From Paragordius varius (lineage: Eukaryota > Nematomorpha), in assembly GCA_964247055.1 (NCBI GenBank), contig OZ176053.1, positions 12,338,001 to 12,402,000 on the forward strand: a DNA stretch of 64,000 bases. Direction: 5' to 3'. Within the stretch, counting starts at the first letter, position 1, and the number at the start of each line of letters is the position of its first letter. The notes under the pieces are model-generated. The model saw only the letters and a program-made list of their open reading frames with translations. It searched no databases and had not been told where the DNA came from. Shown one piece after another: positions 38,101 to 50,239 of the stretch. Position numbers and translations under genes: made by a program.

Positions 38101-39176
38101 GCTGCCCGATGTCTCATGAACAACACAAGCCCAAACATTGTGTTTATAGGGTATAATTTATATTTAACTTTTATTTTATTCAACGAGCATATGAAAGCAA
38201 GGGTAGTGTGTTTATAATAACGAGTATACATGGTCATATGATCTTTAGATTTACAGAATTAAAATATTTATTTTTTTGTGATAACTAAATCATCAATTGA
38301 TTTGGTTTACAGTCAAACCTAACCTTTTTGTCGTAAAAGAACAATGTTTCGTAGGATGTTTTAAAGGTTTTTAATATTAGAAGGCAACCTAATTTACAGT
38401 ATTATATAATTCATTAAATATGTATTCGATCCTTTAAAAATGAGAAATAACCGTAGTATGCATCATTAAATTATTATATACCGCCTTTTCCACCAATTTA
38501 AGAAATTTAATATTTTTAGGCCCACTGATGATGATGAAATGTGTAACTTTTACCTCATGTACTATTTCCAAGTCGACCGCTATAAACCCAATCAGGAATC
38601 TTTATTGGGTCAACAACAATGTTTCACACCGGGGCCTCCGTATTGGAGTTGGAATAGCTCAAAATCTTTTACAGATTCGCACAATTATTACAGTAAAAAT
38701 TAAAATTATGATAAAGACAAAGCGTAAAAACTAAGACAAATATTTTTTATCAAAGGACAACCATATTTTCTAACCTTAATAAAAAAAATTATTCATCGTT
38801 TTTGGTTGCAAAATATGGATATATATTTAAATTGTAATTATATAGTTTATGTAGGAAAAAATAGGGTTAAAAAAATATTTGTCCATTGATTTTACGTTTT
38901 GTCCGTATAATATTCATGTTTATTTATTTTAAAAAAATATTAACGAAAATACCCGTTACAAAAAGAGAATTAATATTTATCATATTGCATATGATTTCTA
39001 AATATATAAATGATCCAAAAAATTTTTATAAACCAGCAATTTTAAATTTATTTTGATGCACAAATTAATTTTTTGTAATATGATGATTGTATAATTACAA
39101 TATAGGTTCGTATCAAACAAATAACTACAACAATGATAATTTACTAATAAATGAAATTGAAGATGAAGAAGACTAA
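35161..39176 (+). CDS. PHM: Peptidylglycine alpha-hydroxylating monooxygenase (PHM)
   Basis: Copper- and ascorbate-dependent secretory-granule enzyme that hydroxylates the alpha-carbon of C-terminal glycine, the first step of neuropeptide amidation. Exons: 35161-35280, 35316-35373, 35409-35508, 36079-36191, 36298-36369, 36406-36454, 36511-36575, 37555-37712, 37738-37788, 38101-38150, 38520-38692, 39106-39176 (359 residues). A hydrophobic signal peptide occupies residues 1-20. CuH ligands: H72, H73 (NAHHILLYGC), H150 (VMQVHY). CuM ligands: H215, H217 (RAHTHKYG), M286 (DDEMCNFY). All six are conserved. There is no PAL lyase domain, as in insect PHM genes. Exon 11 may instead read through to a stop at 38701-38703, giving 339 residues; the spliced acidic tail IEDEED is supported by frame and by a nearby AATAAA. 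The 312-nt intron before exon 10 carries a SINE. Confidence 0.93.
37872..38047 (+). mobile_element. tRNA-derived SINE in a PHM intron
   Basis: Has RNA polymerase III box A (TGGTATAGTAGG, 37879-37890) and box B (GAGTTCGAACC, 37921-37931) spaced about 30 bp apart, as in a tRNA gene. The predicted cloverleaf is not complete enough for a functional tRNA. A non-tRNA body follows (CAGCCCTGGGCAGGCGAG and onward), with an A-rich end near 38030-38047. The GC content of the head contrasts with its AT-rich intron. Confidence 0.75.
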
Positions 39177-39892
39177 TGCGGAAAAAATATACTTTCCTGA
39201 AATTAATCATGATTTCAAATATAATAAAAATAAATTTTGATTGAACTCAATATCTTTCAAATATTTTTTGATATGCATACTTGTAAGTTAACCGTTTTTG
39301 TCACTTATATAACATAATAATAATTAAATGATAAGTGTGTAGCTATAAAATACAAAGTATATACAACATGTACACTATATATCATGCATAATAAAACTGA
39401 AATATTAAATGGCACAATTATTCAACATATATTTATACAGTAATGTAATGTTTCAAAAGTGTGTGTATTGATTAGAGTATAGGGTCCTGGGTCCAACCCA
39501 CTAATTTTCGCTCAAACAATAACTCATTGATTGATTTGTATTGTAAATAATCTCCCACCTAAAATAAAGACAAAAAAAGATTAAATTAGGTATTTAAGTT
39601 TGCGATTCCATGATAAAAAGCATTTTAAAGAGATACGGACTAAATGTGAAAAACAAATAAAAATTTTGTTTTCAAAAAGAAAACCACCAAAAATTCAAAA
39701 TTTTAGTTTTTTATATAATTTATTTTGCCAAATATGGAATAAGGATGGATATTAATTATTTTACATTTTGTGAACATAAAAGTTATATTAAATATCAAGG
39801 TTTGGAAAAGTAAGGCTGTTTTTACAAATATTATTCTTCTAGTTTTTGAGCTTTGTCTGCATAAAGTTAATTTTTACTCCATATATAATTAT
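39177..39892. other. Intergenic region between PHM and the KH/Tudor gene
   Basis: Convergent 3' ends. AATAAA at 39223-39228 is well placed for PHM. At about 39460-39520, GGGTCCTGGGTCCAACCC resembles a decayed box B and could be another SINE fragment; too weak to call. Confidence 0.45.
39223..39228 (+). terminator. Polyadenylation signal of PHM
   Basis: AATAAA 47 nt after the inferred distal stop codon (39174-39176), supporting use of the last small exon. Confidence 0.45.
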
Positions 39893-42612
39893 TTAGGGTG
39901 AAAATAACTTAAATATAATTACATCATTTGCCGTTACATTCTGTTCAGAGGGTTCATTTTCTTTTAATATATTTTCAGGATTATTATTGTTGGTGTTGTT
40001 TCTATATAAAGTTATAAATGGTATATTAGTTTCATCATTAGTTATTGTTCCCATTGTCGGAAACATAGAGGGGGAGGGGGTGGAGGTATATGAATCAATA
40101 TGAGCAATAAATTCTGGACTTTCTTCATTTTCTGTTGGATGTTCTTGACCTGTTTTAATTGTATCCTTATTCTGTTGATTATGTAATGATGGTGACAAAG
40201 GCGCCGCCAAATACTTTGGAGGGAATTGAGATTTAACCAAACCCCTTAAAACTTTACAGGATTCGAGAGAGAAGACAGACTCCCCTTCACACGGTATCAG
40301 GTTAGACATGAAACATTCATTAGCGTATGCTGAAATATTCAGGAAATTTTGAACCAAAGGTTGGAAACTATCAAGAGTACATTGGGTAAACACGCCAAAA
40401 TCAATCAGTTTAATATAGGCCGTAAATATGAGAGGAGTTGTCCCATTTTGTGACAATATGTCTGCCGCCGTTTCATTGAAATTTTCGGGTGTTGTTTCAA
40501 ACGGGATATGCTGATAAATTTGGAGAATTTCGGCACGGTACCAAGAACCCATAATGTTTGCTGAACAAAACATCCCAACTATATAAAATAAAAATGAAAC
40601 ACATAATTAAATAAACCACAAACTAATAGAATTATTATGGGGTTTGTTAAACGAAATCGAAACAGCCATTGAGTAATAAAAATGTTGCTTACTTTGCAAA
40701 TATTTCCATTCCCTATCTTCAGCACCACTGAAAGTGCACAGATAAACGTTATGAAATTTATAAAAATCTAATCTAAAGCAACCCTTAAGCTTATTTAATC
40801 ACAGCAAACTAGCAATGTAATAAGCTTCAATAAACATAATCTAATTTTTGTCTAAAATATACACGTTAGTATACTTGCAATAAAAAAAAAGACAATAAAT
40901 TCCTTAAGGAAACAAAATAATCGCAATATATAAGGTCCACATAATCATAAGAAATGTTCTATGTCAGTGAAGGTTTAAACTCGACTATATTATTTATATA
41001 CATTAATACACAATTCTTCTAAATATGCGGATTAAAAGTGGTATATCCTAATATTAAACCAGATAAATTTAGGCAAAAATTAAAATAATTAATATAATGC
41101 GCGACCTAAAAATGTTACTAGTGTTTATTTATTTAAAAATATTCAACACAATTTAATTAATTTATATGTATGGCACAAAACTTGTGGACTATATGAAGTA
41201 GGTTAAATAACATTCATGATGACATATCTAAACCAGTCTATGGCCGTAATAATTAATTTTATTATATGATATATGATAATACAATTTTAATTACCTTAAA
41301 AAGCGTCTTTAGTGTATGTAAAAAGTTTACATTTTTATGCAAAGAATAAAGTTAATAATTAGCTAGAAAATTAATAGAAATAAATATTTTATTCATTTTA
41401 GAGAATCTAATCTAATATTAATAATAAAAGATGTTATATATTTTTTGCCTGGTAATAATTTACTTGCAAAAATTTGTGCAAATTTTTAGTAACTTTTTTG
41501 GACTTTTCCCAGGACTTAAAATCTATGGATAGAACTTAATAGTCAAGTCTATAAAAAACATACAGCTTAGTAATTAATATTATAAAAATTTGATATCAAT
41601 ATCTCAAAATCTATTAATTTGATAGTTTAGAACAAGGGTGCCCAATACGCGGCCCGCAAAAAATTTGAAATTTGCAAAATTTTACTCTCAAAAGATTTTT
41701 CTAATAAGTCAACCCAATTTGCAAAAATTAAATAAATTGTATTGTGTTGGTGTTCATTTGCGGCTGGCGAAGATATTCGTTTTGGACAACCTTAAAAATC
41801 CAATTTTTTTGACAGCTAATGAAGTTTTTTATCATTTTACATTTTGGCAATTATAATTACTCACGTAATTTATGAAAGACTCCCTGGAATCGATAACTAA
41901 ATTAAAAAGTAATCAAGCATGTGTTAAAATTTTTTACCAGATGGCGAAAAGGGTACCAATTCGATGGAATCGTAAAAGGCATTCAAAGAATCGTGCAAGA
42001 TTCGTAATTCCGTGAGGGCAGCGAGTTGATGAACAAAAATATGACCAGTAGATTTTATCCAGCTCACGTGGATTAACGAATCAGACGGAAAGAAAATTGA
42101 TTTTTTGCAAGATATGGTTAAATTCAAATCCATAGGCATCATAGGACTGACCAAAACATTCGATAAATCGATTGTAGGATAGTCAGGGATGGGAAATAAT
42201 TCACGTATACTGTTTATTAAGACTTCTAATCCTGCATAATCGCCTATAAATAGTTATGCATTAACTCAATTAATGTACCTTCAAGGAAAACAATGTTACA
42301 ATCTTTTTTAAAATTGTGCGGAGCGACAAAAACACTCCCATGTCCAACTAGCCTATTTAATCGTTTAATGTTGCGACCACCCTTTCCAATCAGCTTTCCA
42401 ACAAACCTACTTTCAATTTCAAACGCGTAGGTAAAGGTTGTAGAAAAGTTGAGGGCGGCATCCTCATCATGTATTAACTAAACATAAAAAATAATTCAAA
42501 CCTCATTCGACCGTGAAGATAAAGTGCCATCAGATATCAATTCCGAACTATCATTGTATGATTCAGTCAATGACAAAGGCATCAATTGAGATGCCAAAAT
42601 TGTATCGCCCAT
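39893..42612 (-). CDS. AKAP1-like protein with KH and Tudor domains
   Basis: Exons on the minus strand: 42502-42612, 42279-42477, 41938-42243, 40693-40716 (tentative), 39893-40578. They total 1326 nt in one frame, 441 residues. A KH domain has FEIESRFVGKLIGKGGRNIK, with the GKGG RNA-binding loop. A Tudor domain follows: GMFCSANIMGSWYRAEIL, then IKLIDFGVFTQCTL and a distal IDSYTS...FITLY segment. KH followed by Tudor, with a segment HIFVHQ just upstream of the Tudor core, matches the C-terminal half of A-kinase anchor protein 1, which tethers RNA and PKA to mitochondria. The mitochondrial anchor and PKA-binding helix of AKAP1 are not visible, so the start may lie upstream or the protein is reduced. 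TDRKH (Papi), also KH+Tudor, is the main alternative but has two KH domains. The 24-nt exon is needed for frame and is the weakest join. Introns include 24 and 35 nt. Confidence 0.75.
41633..41794. mobile_element. Short hAT-like MITE in the KH/Tudor gene intron
   Basis: Left end CAAGGGTGCCCAATACGCGG and right end CGTTTTGGACAACCTTA are imperfect inverted repeats related to the CAGGG(T/G)TGTCCAA ends at 27583. Both have subterminal GCGGCCCGC/TGCGGCTGGC blocks. No clear 8-bp duplication, so assignment rests on the ends. Confidence 0.5.
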
Positions 42613-42754
42613 ATAAAGTTCCATTTGGGAAAAAACAAATAAATTTAAATATATATGGAACTACGTTTTTACTATTATATTTAAATAATAATTCGATTTA
42701 TAATTTATATAGGGGACAATGATTCTAACCTGTATTTTAAACAATTTTTACTAG

Positions 42755-42932
42755 ATATATAACTTCGGATACAACTGAATTTCCAACTAGCATGTTAATC
42801 ACAGGAAATGTGGTCCTACACGTGTTAATAAACGATGAACATAAAAATGTTATCACATGCGAATTTATTTTACCTCAATGGAATGGATTAGCGCAAAAGC
42901 TGAATAAACAATTACGAAAATGTTTATTTTAA
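42755..42932 (+). CDS. Small unrecognised reading frame just upstream of CPTP
   Basis: The open exon begins after a splice acceptor (TTTTTACTAG, ending 42754) preceded by a GT-type 23-nt candidate intron at 42732-42754. It reads TSDTTEFPTSMLITGNVV, then TCEFILPQWNGLAQKL, and ends RKCLF at 42930-42932. The first ATG inside is at 42792 (46 codons). Upstream exons, if any, overlap the 5' end of the opposite-strand KH/Tudor gene and could not be joined in frame. The residue mix looks coding, but I do not recognise the family. It ends only 30 nt before the CPTP start codon. It could be the last exon of a small gene, or a chance frame. Confidence 0.4.
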
Positions 42933-42962
42933 CAGTATATTATTATTGATATCCAATAATTT

Positions 42963-43646
42963 ATGGATAATTCCAAACAACCTTTTAATATTAATGTGTT
43001 GGAAGATAAATTAGTTCAATGCAATCTCAACAAAAACATACATTTGCTGGAATATTTGGAAGCTTATAGTGAGATTAAAAAGTTTTTCCAATTACTTGGC
43101 AGGTTGTTTGTCTTCATACAACAAGACATCCAAAATAAAATAATTTTACTTTTTAACTTCGCTACGGATGATCCTATTCATTACGAAACAATTTTATCCA
43201 TGGTCAATTATGAAATTCTCAGTGCTAATCTTTCCCACAAAGAGTTAGCAAAAAACGATGTAGCCATTGGAAGCAAGATTTTTCTGCGACTCCATAGAGC
43301 CTTTAATTTTTTCATTGATTTCTTGGATGGGATTGTCAAATATGAAAATCCGGAAAGTGATTTTAAATTATCACCTATTGCTCAAATTTCTTATAATGCA
43401 ACACTGTCCTCATATCATCCTTGGGTGGTTAGAAAAGCGGTTAATTTAGCGGTGTGTGCTCTACCGACCAAAAATCAACTTATGGGTGAAATTTTTCTCG
43501 CCAGAAATGCAAATGATGAGGCAAATGACCCGAAAGAATTGTTAGATTATGCTCGAAATAAATTAAAATCGATTATAAAGGAAGCCCGAGAAATTTACTC
43601 CAAAAATCAGGCTATTTATCAAAGTCATAATTTATTAAATATTTAA
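42963..43646 (+). CDS. CPTP: Ceramide-1-phosphate transfer protein (GLTP fold)
   Basis: Cytosolic lipid-transfer protein moving ceramide-1-phosphate between membranes. A single exon encodes 227 residues (human CPTP 214). The glycolipid-transfer fold is evident in LGRLFVFIQQDIQNK (D55 and K59 in the headgroup site), FLRLHRAFNFFIDFL (R109) and YNATLSSYHPWVVRKAV (H152), followed by ALPT and a C-terminal YQSHNLLNI that parallels CPTP endings. Basic residues at the headgroup site favour the phosphate-binding CPTP subfamily over glycolipid GLTP. The start follows a TTTTAACAG splice-acceptor-like sequence 25 nt upstream. No introns, unlike its neighbours. It converges with DNA2, 230 nt between stops. 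Confidence 0.92.
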   Translation: MDNSKQPFNINVLEDKLVQCNLNKNIHLLEYLEAYSEIKKFFQLLGRLFVFIQQDIQNKIILLFNFATDDPIHYETILSMVNYEILSANLSHKELAKNDVAIGSKIFLRLHRAFNFFIDFLDGIVKYENPESDFKLSPIAQISYNATLSSYHPWVVRKAVNLAVCALPTKNQLMGEIFLARNANDEANDPKELLDYARNKLKSIIKEAREIYSKNQAIYQSHNLLNI

Positions 43647-43876
43647 TAATTTGTCTATCTAATAATGCGTCTCTCATATCTAGTCAAATGTAAAAATAAT
43701 ATATGGTATTTATTTTTGTCTATCTATATATAATTTATATTATAAAATTATTTTCTGCATACATTTTGTACAATACATTGCCATGCCCAAACACCTCTTT
43801 TAAAATCACACACAGACAGATTTAGCCAATGATATTATTTTATTAATAAATTAATAAAATAAAAAATATAATGATA

Positions 43877-46800
43877 TCACATGATATTGAGTATATCTTT
43901 GGGAGCGAGGACGTGTTTAAAAACGTTTGAAAGCATTTCATAACGAGATGTTAGAAATTGGTAATCACCAACCATTATGAGTTTATGTTTTGCGCGGGTG
44001 AATGCCACATTTAGTCGTTTAATGTCGCTAAGTATATCGTCGATCCTTCTAACTTTTTTCTTGGGGCTACCGGAAGCATCTAATGCTGCGGCTTGTTTCG
44101 TGAATGAAAAGATTATAACCTCTTTATCCTTGCCTTGGAATTTGTCAATCGTGCTACATTCTATTTGTTCGTGAGATGATGGCAAACATTTGGTGATTGC
44201 TTCAATTTGATCATTATATGGAGCTAAAATAGCTAACTTATTCAGGGGGAATATGTGTGATCCAATACATTGTAATGCATCGACTATAGTATGTATCACA
44301 TAAACTTCAGTTAGGTTTACCGTGTTTTGAAGCACCGATGATTTTGGTGTCACATTTTCCTTTGCCCTTAGTATCTCGGCAATTCCTGAAAGTTTATCCT
44401 GGCTCACCCCATTTTTTGTATCCAAAAAAATGATTGAACGTTCGATTATGGAATCAAAAGCAAGCGATAACCAGCGGGGTGTTTTTAGATTTAACAAAGC
44501 TTCCATTACAGCTGGATCAATAGTTGAATACGCAGAGAGGCTTGTCTCATCACATTTGAGTTGGAAATCGTAGATGAGATGGTTACTAAGTTGCAGGATG
44601 CGTTTATTCATACGATACTGTGTGGTTAATTTACAAATGTTAATGAGGCTAATGGAGTAGTTATCTGTTTTCATATCCCTAGCTGCCACCACCAAATCTA
44701 TCAAATGTTGGAACAAACTTTGATTTCTTAGGTGAGAGGAAGAATGCATAGAATTACTCCTAAATATGGGAGTTAGTTGTGCCGAATCCCCAAACATAAC
44801 TGAAACATGTGCCACATTAAATAACGGTCCTAAGGCTAATGGTTCACTAATTTGAGAAGCTTCATCCATTATGCACACATCATACCTTAATTTTTGGGCC
44901 ACTAAATCGCTAGTAAAAGACAAAAAAAAGATTTAATTTAAACATTAAAAAAAGTTTAGCTATACATTTTTAGAATTTAGCCAAAACAATTAAAAAATTA
45001 CTAAATAATAAAAATATTATATCAAAATGATTAAATTTGAAAAAAGGGAAAGGAAAAACACGCTAAATGGATATTGTAAGAATGAAGTGCAAGTCAAAAT
45101 AAATGATTGGTTTTAAAAATCACTTTCTGAAAAGTAGATAAAATTTTATAATTTACAAAAAAACATCAGTCAAATTTACCACTACAGCACGCCCCTCTAA
45201 TATGCTTTTCTCCATTTCTCTTTCCCCTTGTTCTATTTAATAGCATTTCCCCTTTTTAATATAAAATTATTTTAAATTTTGTCAAGTATTTTTTGTGTTT
45301 ATTGTACTTGCAAAAATTGGCACACGTCGTGCCAAATATAGAGCATGATTGTAGGACATTTATTAAGGCTGTTAATAGATCACTGATGACAACCGCTTCA
45401 GCTTTTTTTGCCGATTGCGCTTTTTTGATTCGGTTCTCTAGCACATATTCGTGTAGTTGGGAATCAATTTTTTGACTATTCGTAGAACCAAATCGAACAA
45501 GAGAATTTTTTATATCATCATCAAGCGCAATTAATCGTTTAAATATGTTATCTATGGCAGAATTTGTGTGAGAAACTATCAGGCAAGACTTCCCAAGTTT
45601 CAGCGCAAACGCATGGATGAGATGTATAATGGTTTCAGTTTTACCAGCTCCGGGGTATCCTTCAACCATCAAAATACCTTGGGACATTTCACAAGCCTGG
45701 CGTATAACGTCCCTTTGTTCACTATTAAGTTCTTTCTCATACAAAGTGTCAAAGTTTAGGGGCGTTGCTCTTTGCTTCTCCAGTTCTGAAGAATTTGTAG
45801 ACTGGCGTGATAATTCGTGGTGTATAACCATATTCCGTAACATAGTGGACTCGAGGGATGGTTTAAATAGCTGCAACACATTCCCAAATCCAGCATAAAG
45901 CAAAGAAGTTGTAATTGAGTATTGGATTTGTGTCGTAGCGGTATTCAAGCGTGGATTAACCTCTTCCCACAGGATTTCAAACCAGTCTTTGAAATATTTT
46001 ACGTCTTTGGGCGTTAAATGTTTCGTATTTTGTAACCACATTTCAAATAATTCATGTGGGATGATATTTTTGTCAGGCGGCGTAGAAAAAAGTTCCTCTA
46101 TATCTTCAATAGGATTTTCATCAAACAAATCGGTATAGGTATTATCTATTACAGTATCCATGTTGTTACTACTTTGTTGTGGCTTATTAATGTGACTCAA
46201 ATGCGTTTGGCGTTCAATTTGGCCCACAAGTGCACACGTAAAAAGTTGAGGACACCATCGACAAACCCTGGCATTATTGATCGGTTCAGGTATGGAAGTT
46301 ATATAATCGCTTCTCCAATCCAGGTGTGATGCAAGCAAATTCCTTCGCTCTAGGAGAGCTCTAATATGATGACTAGAAGCTTTGTCAAAACTATTTTTAA
46401 CGAACCTACAAACGATATCAGGAGGGGTATTGTGTAATTCTTGACTATAATTTTCGGTGCATGATTTTCGATTGGCGTTGAATTCTAAAGGGTAAAAAAC
46501 TGTAATCAGGGATCTGAAGCAATGAAAATATATTTCTTTAAATCCGTTTCCATGTATTTTATTAAAAAAAATAGTTTGTTTGGACAAAACGAAATCCGCT
46601 ACGCAAAGATTTTTTAACAAAAAAGTTTTGGTTTTGATTCCGTGCTTTTTTTATTAAATATGATTCATTTTCTGTTGTTTTTGTTTAAATGGTTTCAATA
46701 AAACAACCCAATTTTAAATAAATTATTAAAAGCTGAAACCTAAATAAAACCTATGAAATATACTTTTACAATGCAAAAAAATATATTAATAAATAAGGTG

Positions 46801-49168
46801 TGTATATATATTAAACAAAAATAATCACAATGTAAATTGATTGAATTTCGTTCTAAAACTGTTTTGAATTGTGTTTCAGGTGTCGCAAATACGGTTTTTA
46901 CGATTTATTTAATATAATTAACTTTAGCTAAAATTTATCATAGATTAATTATTAAACAAAAAAACCTTCCCCATCAAGGTACAAAAGGTATGATGGATAA
47001 TTCATTCGATTGCTTGTGGTAGTTTCATTTTTCTTAACATATTCTCGTAACAGGTGTTGATATAACATGACTTGGCCTTCATGTTCAACGCCATTTGTCA
47101 TTTTCCCCGTTTTGAGTTCCAAAATGATGAGATCTTTATTATCGTCTGAAACAACCAAATCAATTATGCCTTTAAGTCCAAGCGTTTCAGACGATATACT
47201 AATTTCTCGTCCGTAAACTTTTGAGTATTTGAGAAGGGGCATTTTTGTCGAATCTGCTGATGGTGTTTTTTGGAAAGGCAAATTTTTAGCATACGCAGAA
47301 TAATAATGATTTTGTCGCCATTTGATGATTGCAGGGATACGAGCCCTCAATTTGCGTTTAGTTTCAATGAGTGAGCTATCACTATTAAAAGCTTCAAAAA
47401 GGTAATTGACATTTGTAAATTCTTCATCTATAAGACGATTCAATAAAAGCGTTTCTTGTTCGGGTTGCAGACAGGTGTCAATGGTTGAGATCAAATAATT
47501 TTGGAAGACATTATGAAACATTTTCCCGTAAATTAAAGGGTTAACACCATTGAAATTGTCATATAACGTTTCTAAAACATAAAATAAAATAATTGCGAGT
47601 GTTAAATAAATAAAATACTGTTGATGCTACAAAAATTAAACAACATCCAGAAAGTTATTATGATTATAACTTTTATCCTATTCAAGCAAGGTACAAATAG
47701 TTTAAAATTAGAAATCAATCTAAAAATGTATAAACGCAATAGATACTTTCACAAAATAAATTCAAATGGATACAGCGTCAAAAATAATCTAATATAAATA
47801 AAGCTTCCTTAATTTAAAATTATATTTGTTAATTTCAGAAAATAATAGAATTCAAATAAAAATTTACAGTGAAATTAAATTTATACGGACAAAACGTTAA
47901 AATATAAAGACAATTTTTTTCAAGACAACCATATCTTTTAAATCTTGAATTTTTTAATATGAATCATTGTTAAAGATTGTTATAAATCAATTACATTTTC
48001 TTCAATGATAATTAAATAATTTATGAGTTGCTTTATTCTAGCTATAGTACCATTTTTTGTGTATTATTAACGTCATTATATATATTTCAAAGGTTTATTC
48101 TAGGATTCGAAACGAAAAATGGCGTTTAAAGTTTTAATAAAAAACCTTGTATAACTTACTTTATTTTGATTTTAATAGGATTACGACCCTTTAAAAAGTG
48201 TTACGCTTCCGGTATACGTTTTTTGAATAATAGTTTTAAAAATAAAGCGTAATAAATAAAAATTTATGATGTTTTTTTGACAATACTCTAAAAAAGATAT
48301 AATTATATTTTTGATCGTAGACCCGCGTTTTAGTTTAAACAGTAAAGGAAGGTCTCAGGGCTTAGTTTACGATTCCTGCTTAATAATTTTATGGTATACC
48401 ATATTTGTAGTATTATATCATAAGATTATATATTTTAATTATTATTAAAATTAAATTTTACCAGCATTGTTGCTTCCCACTTTGTATCTTTTGACATCCG
48501 AAATAGTTCCATTAGTTGTATTCAAAAAATTTAAGACAGATTTTCTTAAACATAATAGGGAACTGGTTATATTTGTGCATGATATTTTCTTTAAAGGATT
48601 TTCAATGATTGTTACAATTTTTTTGGCAATATGTAATTCAAAAACTAATTTATCTGAGAGTATAACACATTGTGATTTTGGAATTTTGTCAACTGTATTT
48701 TTAGCTTCGTTAATTATATATAGTTGATAATCTTCATTTATATTTTCTTTGATTATTATGGATACTATAATGGTATTATGTTTGATATCATTATCGCTTA
48801 ATATGAAATTATTCGGGATGAAAAGAGCAATATTTTCGCCCGAGTAATGCTTCTCAATATGAAGCTTTTGGATTTTTAAATTCGAGCAATTAAAAATCGG
48901 AACATAAAATATATCCTGGAGTTGAAATAGGTTCTCATTTATATTTTGAATTATGTGTCTGGCCAAAATAAGAGATTCGATTTTAAACCCACTTAATTTT
49001 ACATCTAAAATAATTAAGATAAACAACTTTGGTGAAAGTATCTTGTCAACTTATTTTGCTTAATAATTTTATTGAATTTCGGAATGATAGGATTTTCAAT
49101 TTGGGTATTTTTGAATGGGTAGCCAGAACACATGGTAACTTAAATATTGAGCGTGTATCAGATGGCAT
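43877..49168 (-). CDS. DNA2: DNA2 replication helicase/nuclease
   Basis: Removes long Okazaki flaps and resects broken ends. Minus-strand exons: 49051-49168, 48462-49004, 46966-47571, 45308-46379, 43877-44909 (3372 nt, 1123 residues; human 1060). The iron-sulphur nuclease shows its first cysteine in LLCLRKSVLNFL. The RecB-type core is GLKGIIDLVV...LIILELKTGK with catalytic D and ExK, followed by GQVMLYQHLL. CRWCPQLFTC supplies the other three cysteines (C-x2-C-x5-C). SF1 helicase motifs are intact: GYPGAGKTET (Walker A), MDEASQISEP (II), GDSAQLTP (III), TTQYRMN (IV), STIDKFQGKDKEVIIFSF (V), LNVAFTRAKHKLIMVG (VI). The first exon and start are inferred from frame after a 46-nt intron and are less sure. 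The join 46379/46966 is chosen because it restores frame next to the cysteine cluster; an open frame continuing to 46620 may be intron. Confidence 0.92.
47572..48461. other. Long DNA2 intron with a dispersed repeat fragment
   Basis: 890-nt intron. The stretch ACGGACAAAACGTTAAAATA with AAGACAACCATAT (about 47885-47940) matches, in inverted and partly direct form, sequence just after PHM exon 11 (about 38750-38915). A shared short non-autonomous repeat is likely; its ends were not found. Confidence 0.4.
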
Positions 49169-50239
49169 TGTAATACTTTGGTGATTAAACCAAAAAAGGT
49201 GAGAAATAGTATATCAACGAATGCGTCTTATACAAGGTAAAAATAAATATGTGATTAACATTTTAAATAATTGCACAAGGATTTTAAAACAAGACGAAAA
49301 TCCGGAAAAGGTGTGGGTATCGAAATCCAAAAGTATAAATAAAAGTTTTTATGGACCCGAATAGAATCAAACCTGTTTTATTTAGCCTATCAAGCCCCCG
49401 CCGTGTAAAAAGTCCCAAAAATGATACATAACAACTTTATAGAAAACTTTAAGACCTATTCAATTATAAATATAAAAAATTGTGTTACAAATGCCTACTA
49501 TATTTAGCCCCTTTTTTATTATTCCTCTGTTAAGCACTCTTCTTTTAAAACGCTAATTTTAGCACACTGCGTCGCCCATAACAATTAAACTTATTATTTG
49601 TTCAGGTTATTGGATTGTTTAAAAACAATAGTGGTGTGGTTTTTGTTATATTCCGTATAAAAGCAAAAATGGTTATAGATGGCGCTTTACATCATCCGCT
49701 GAATAAGTCGCTGCCAGTCATATAAATGCATCATAAAAACGTGGCTTAGAACTTTCAGAAATCTATTAGACAATACAGGTTTAATGAGTTATTTAAGAGC
49801 GGCTCGTTAGAGCACCACCCCCTTTGTAAAACACGCCATCGAGTTAAAAGGACGTTTCTTGATGGCACGTTTTCTGAAATCCTATAAAACCATATAATTT
49901 ATATTAGATTAAAAGCAAAAAATTAATTATCCGCTGTTTTTATATTGAGCCCCGGCTCTGGTTTCCACCTAATACGCTACCATATAAAAATAATGTTGAT
50001 AAACTTTTACGTGGTAGTTTTCGGCACAGACAAAAAATAATTTTGGTTAACTTCTTATTGAATATTGGGTAGGGCGTTAGCTGCTTTATACTAATGCACT
50101 TTTATATAATAACTTAACTTTGAAGGATTTTTTTAATAAGCTTGTGATATAATCCGTGTAAGGTAAAAAATACAGCCCAGTGCCCGTTTTCAATTAGTAA
50201 GTAGGGCCTCCTATCCTAAAATATGCTTTATTATATAAA
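49169..50239. repeat. Old Helitron-array-like relics upstream of DNA2
   Basis: Several blocks echo the array unit of the intact Helitrons in the same order: GCCCCCGCCGTGTAAAAAGT (about 49394), AAAACTTTAAGACCTATTCA with ATTATAAATAT, and further on CACCACCCCCTTTGTAAAA with CACGTTTTCTGAAATCC (about 49813-49880). Divergence is high and boundaries cannot be set. No gene seen; the promoter of DNA2 should lie at the left edge. Confidence 0.4.

Noticed and set aside
39460-39520. Second SINE copy
   Set aside because: Only a box-B-like stretch is visible; no box A or matching body.
41870-41902. An extra small exon of the KH/Tudor gene after the 41938 donor
   Set aside because: It has AG and GT borders, but including it puts the following exons out of frame with the Tudor domain.
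46380-46620. Upstream 80 codons of the large DNA2 frame as coding
   Set aside because: They do not resemble DNA2 and would break the frame with the nuclease exon; a 586-nt intron is more consistent, though transcript data could reverse this.
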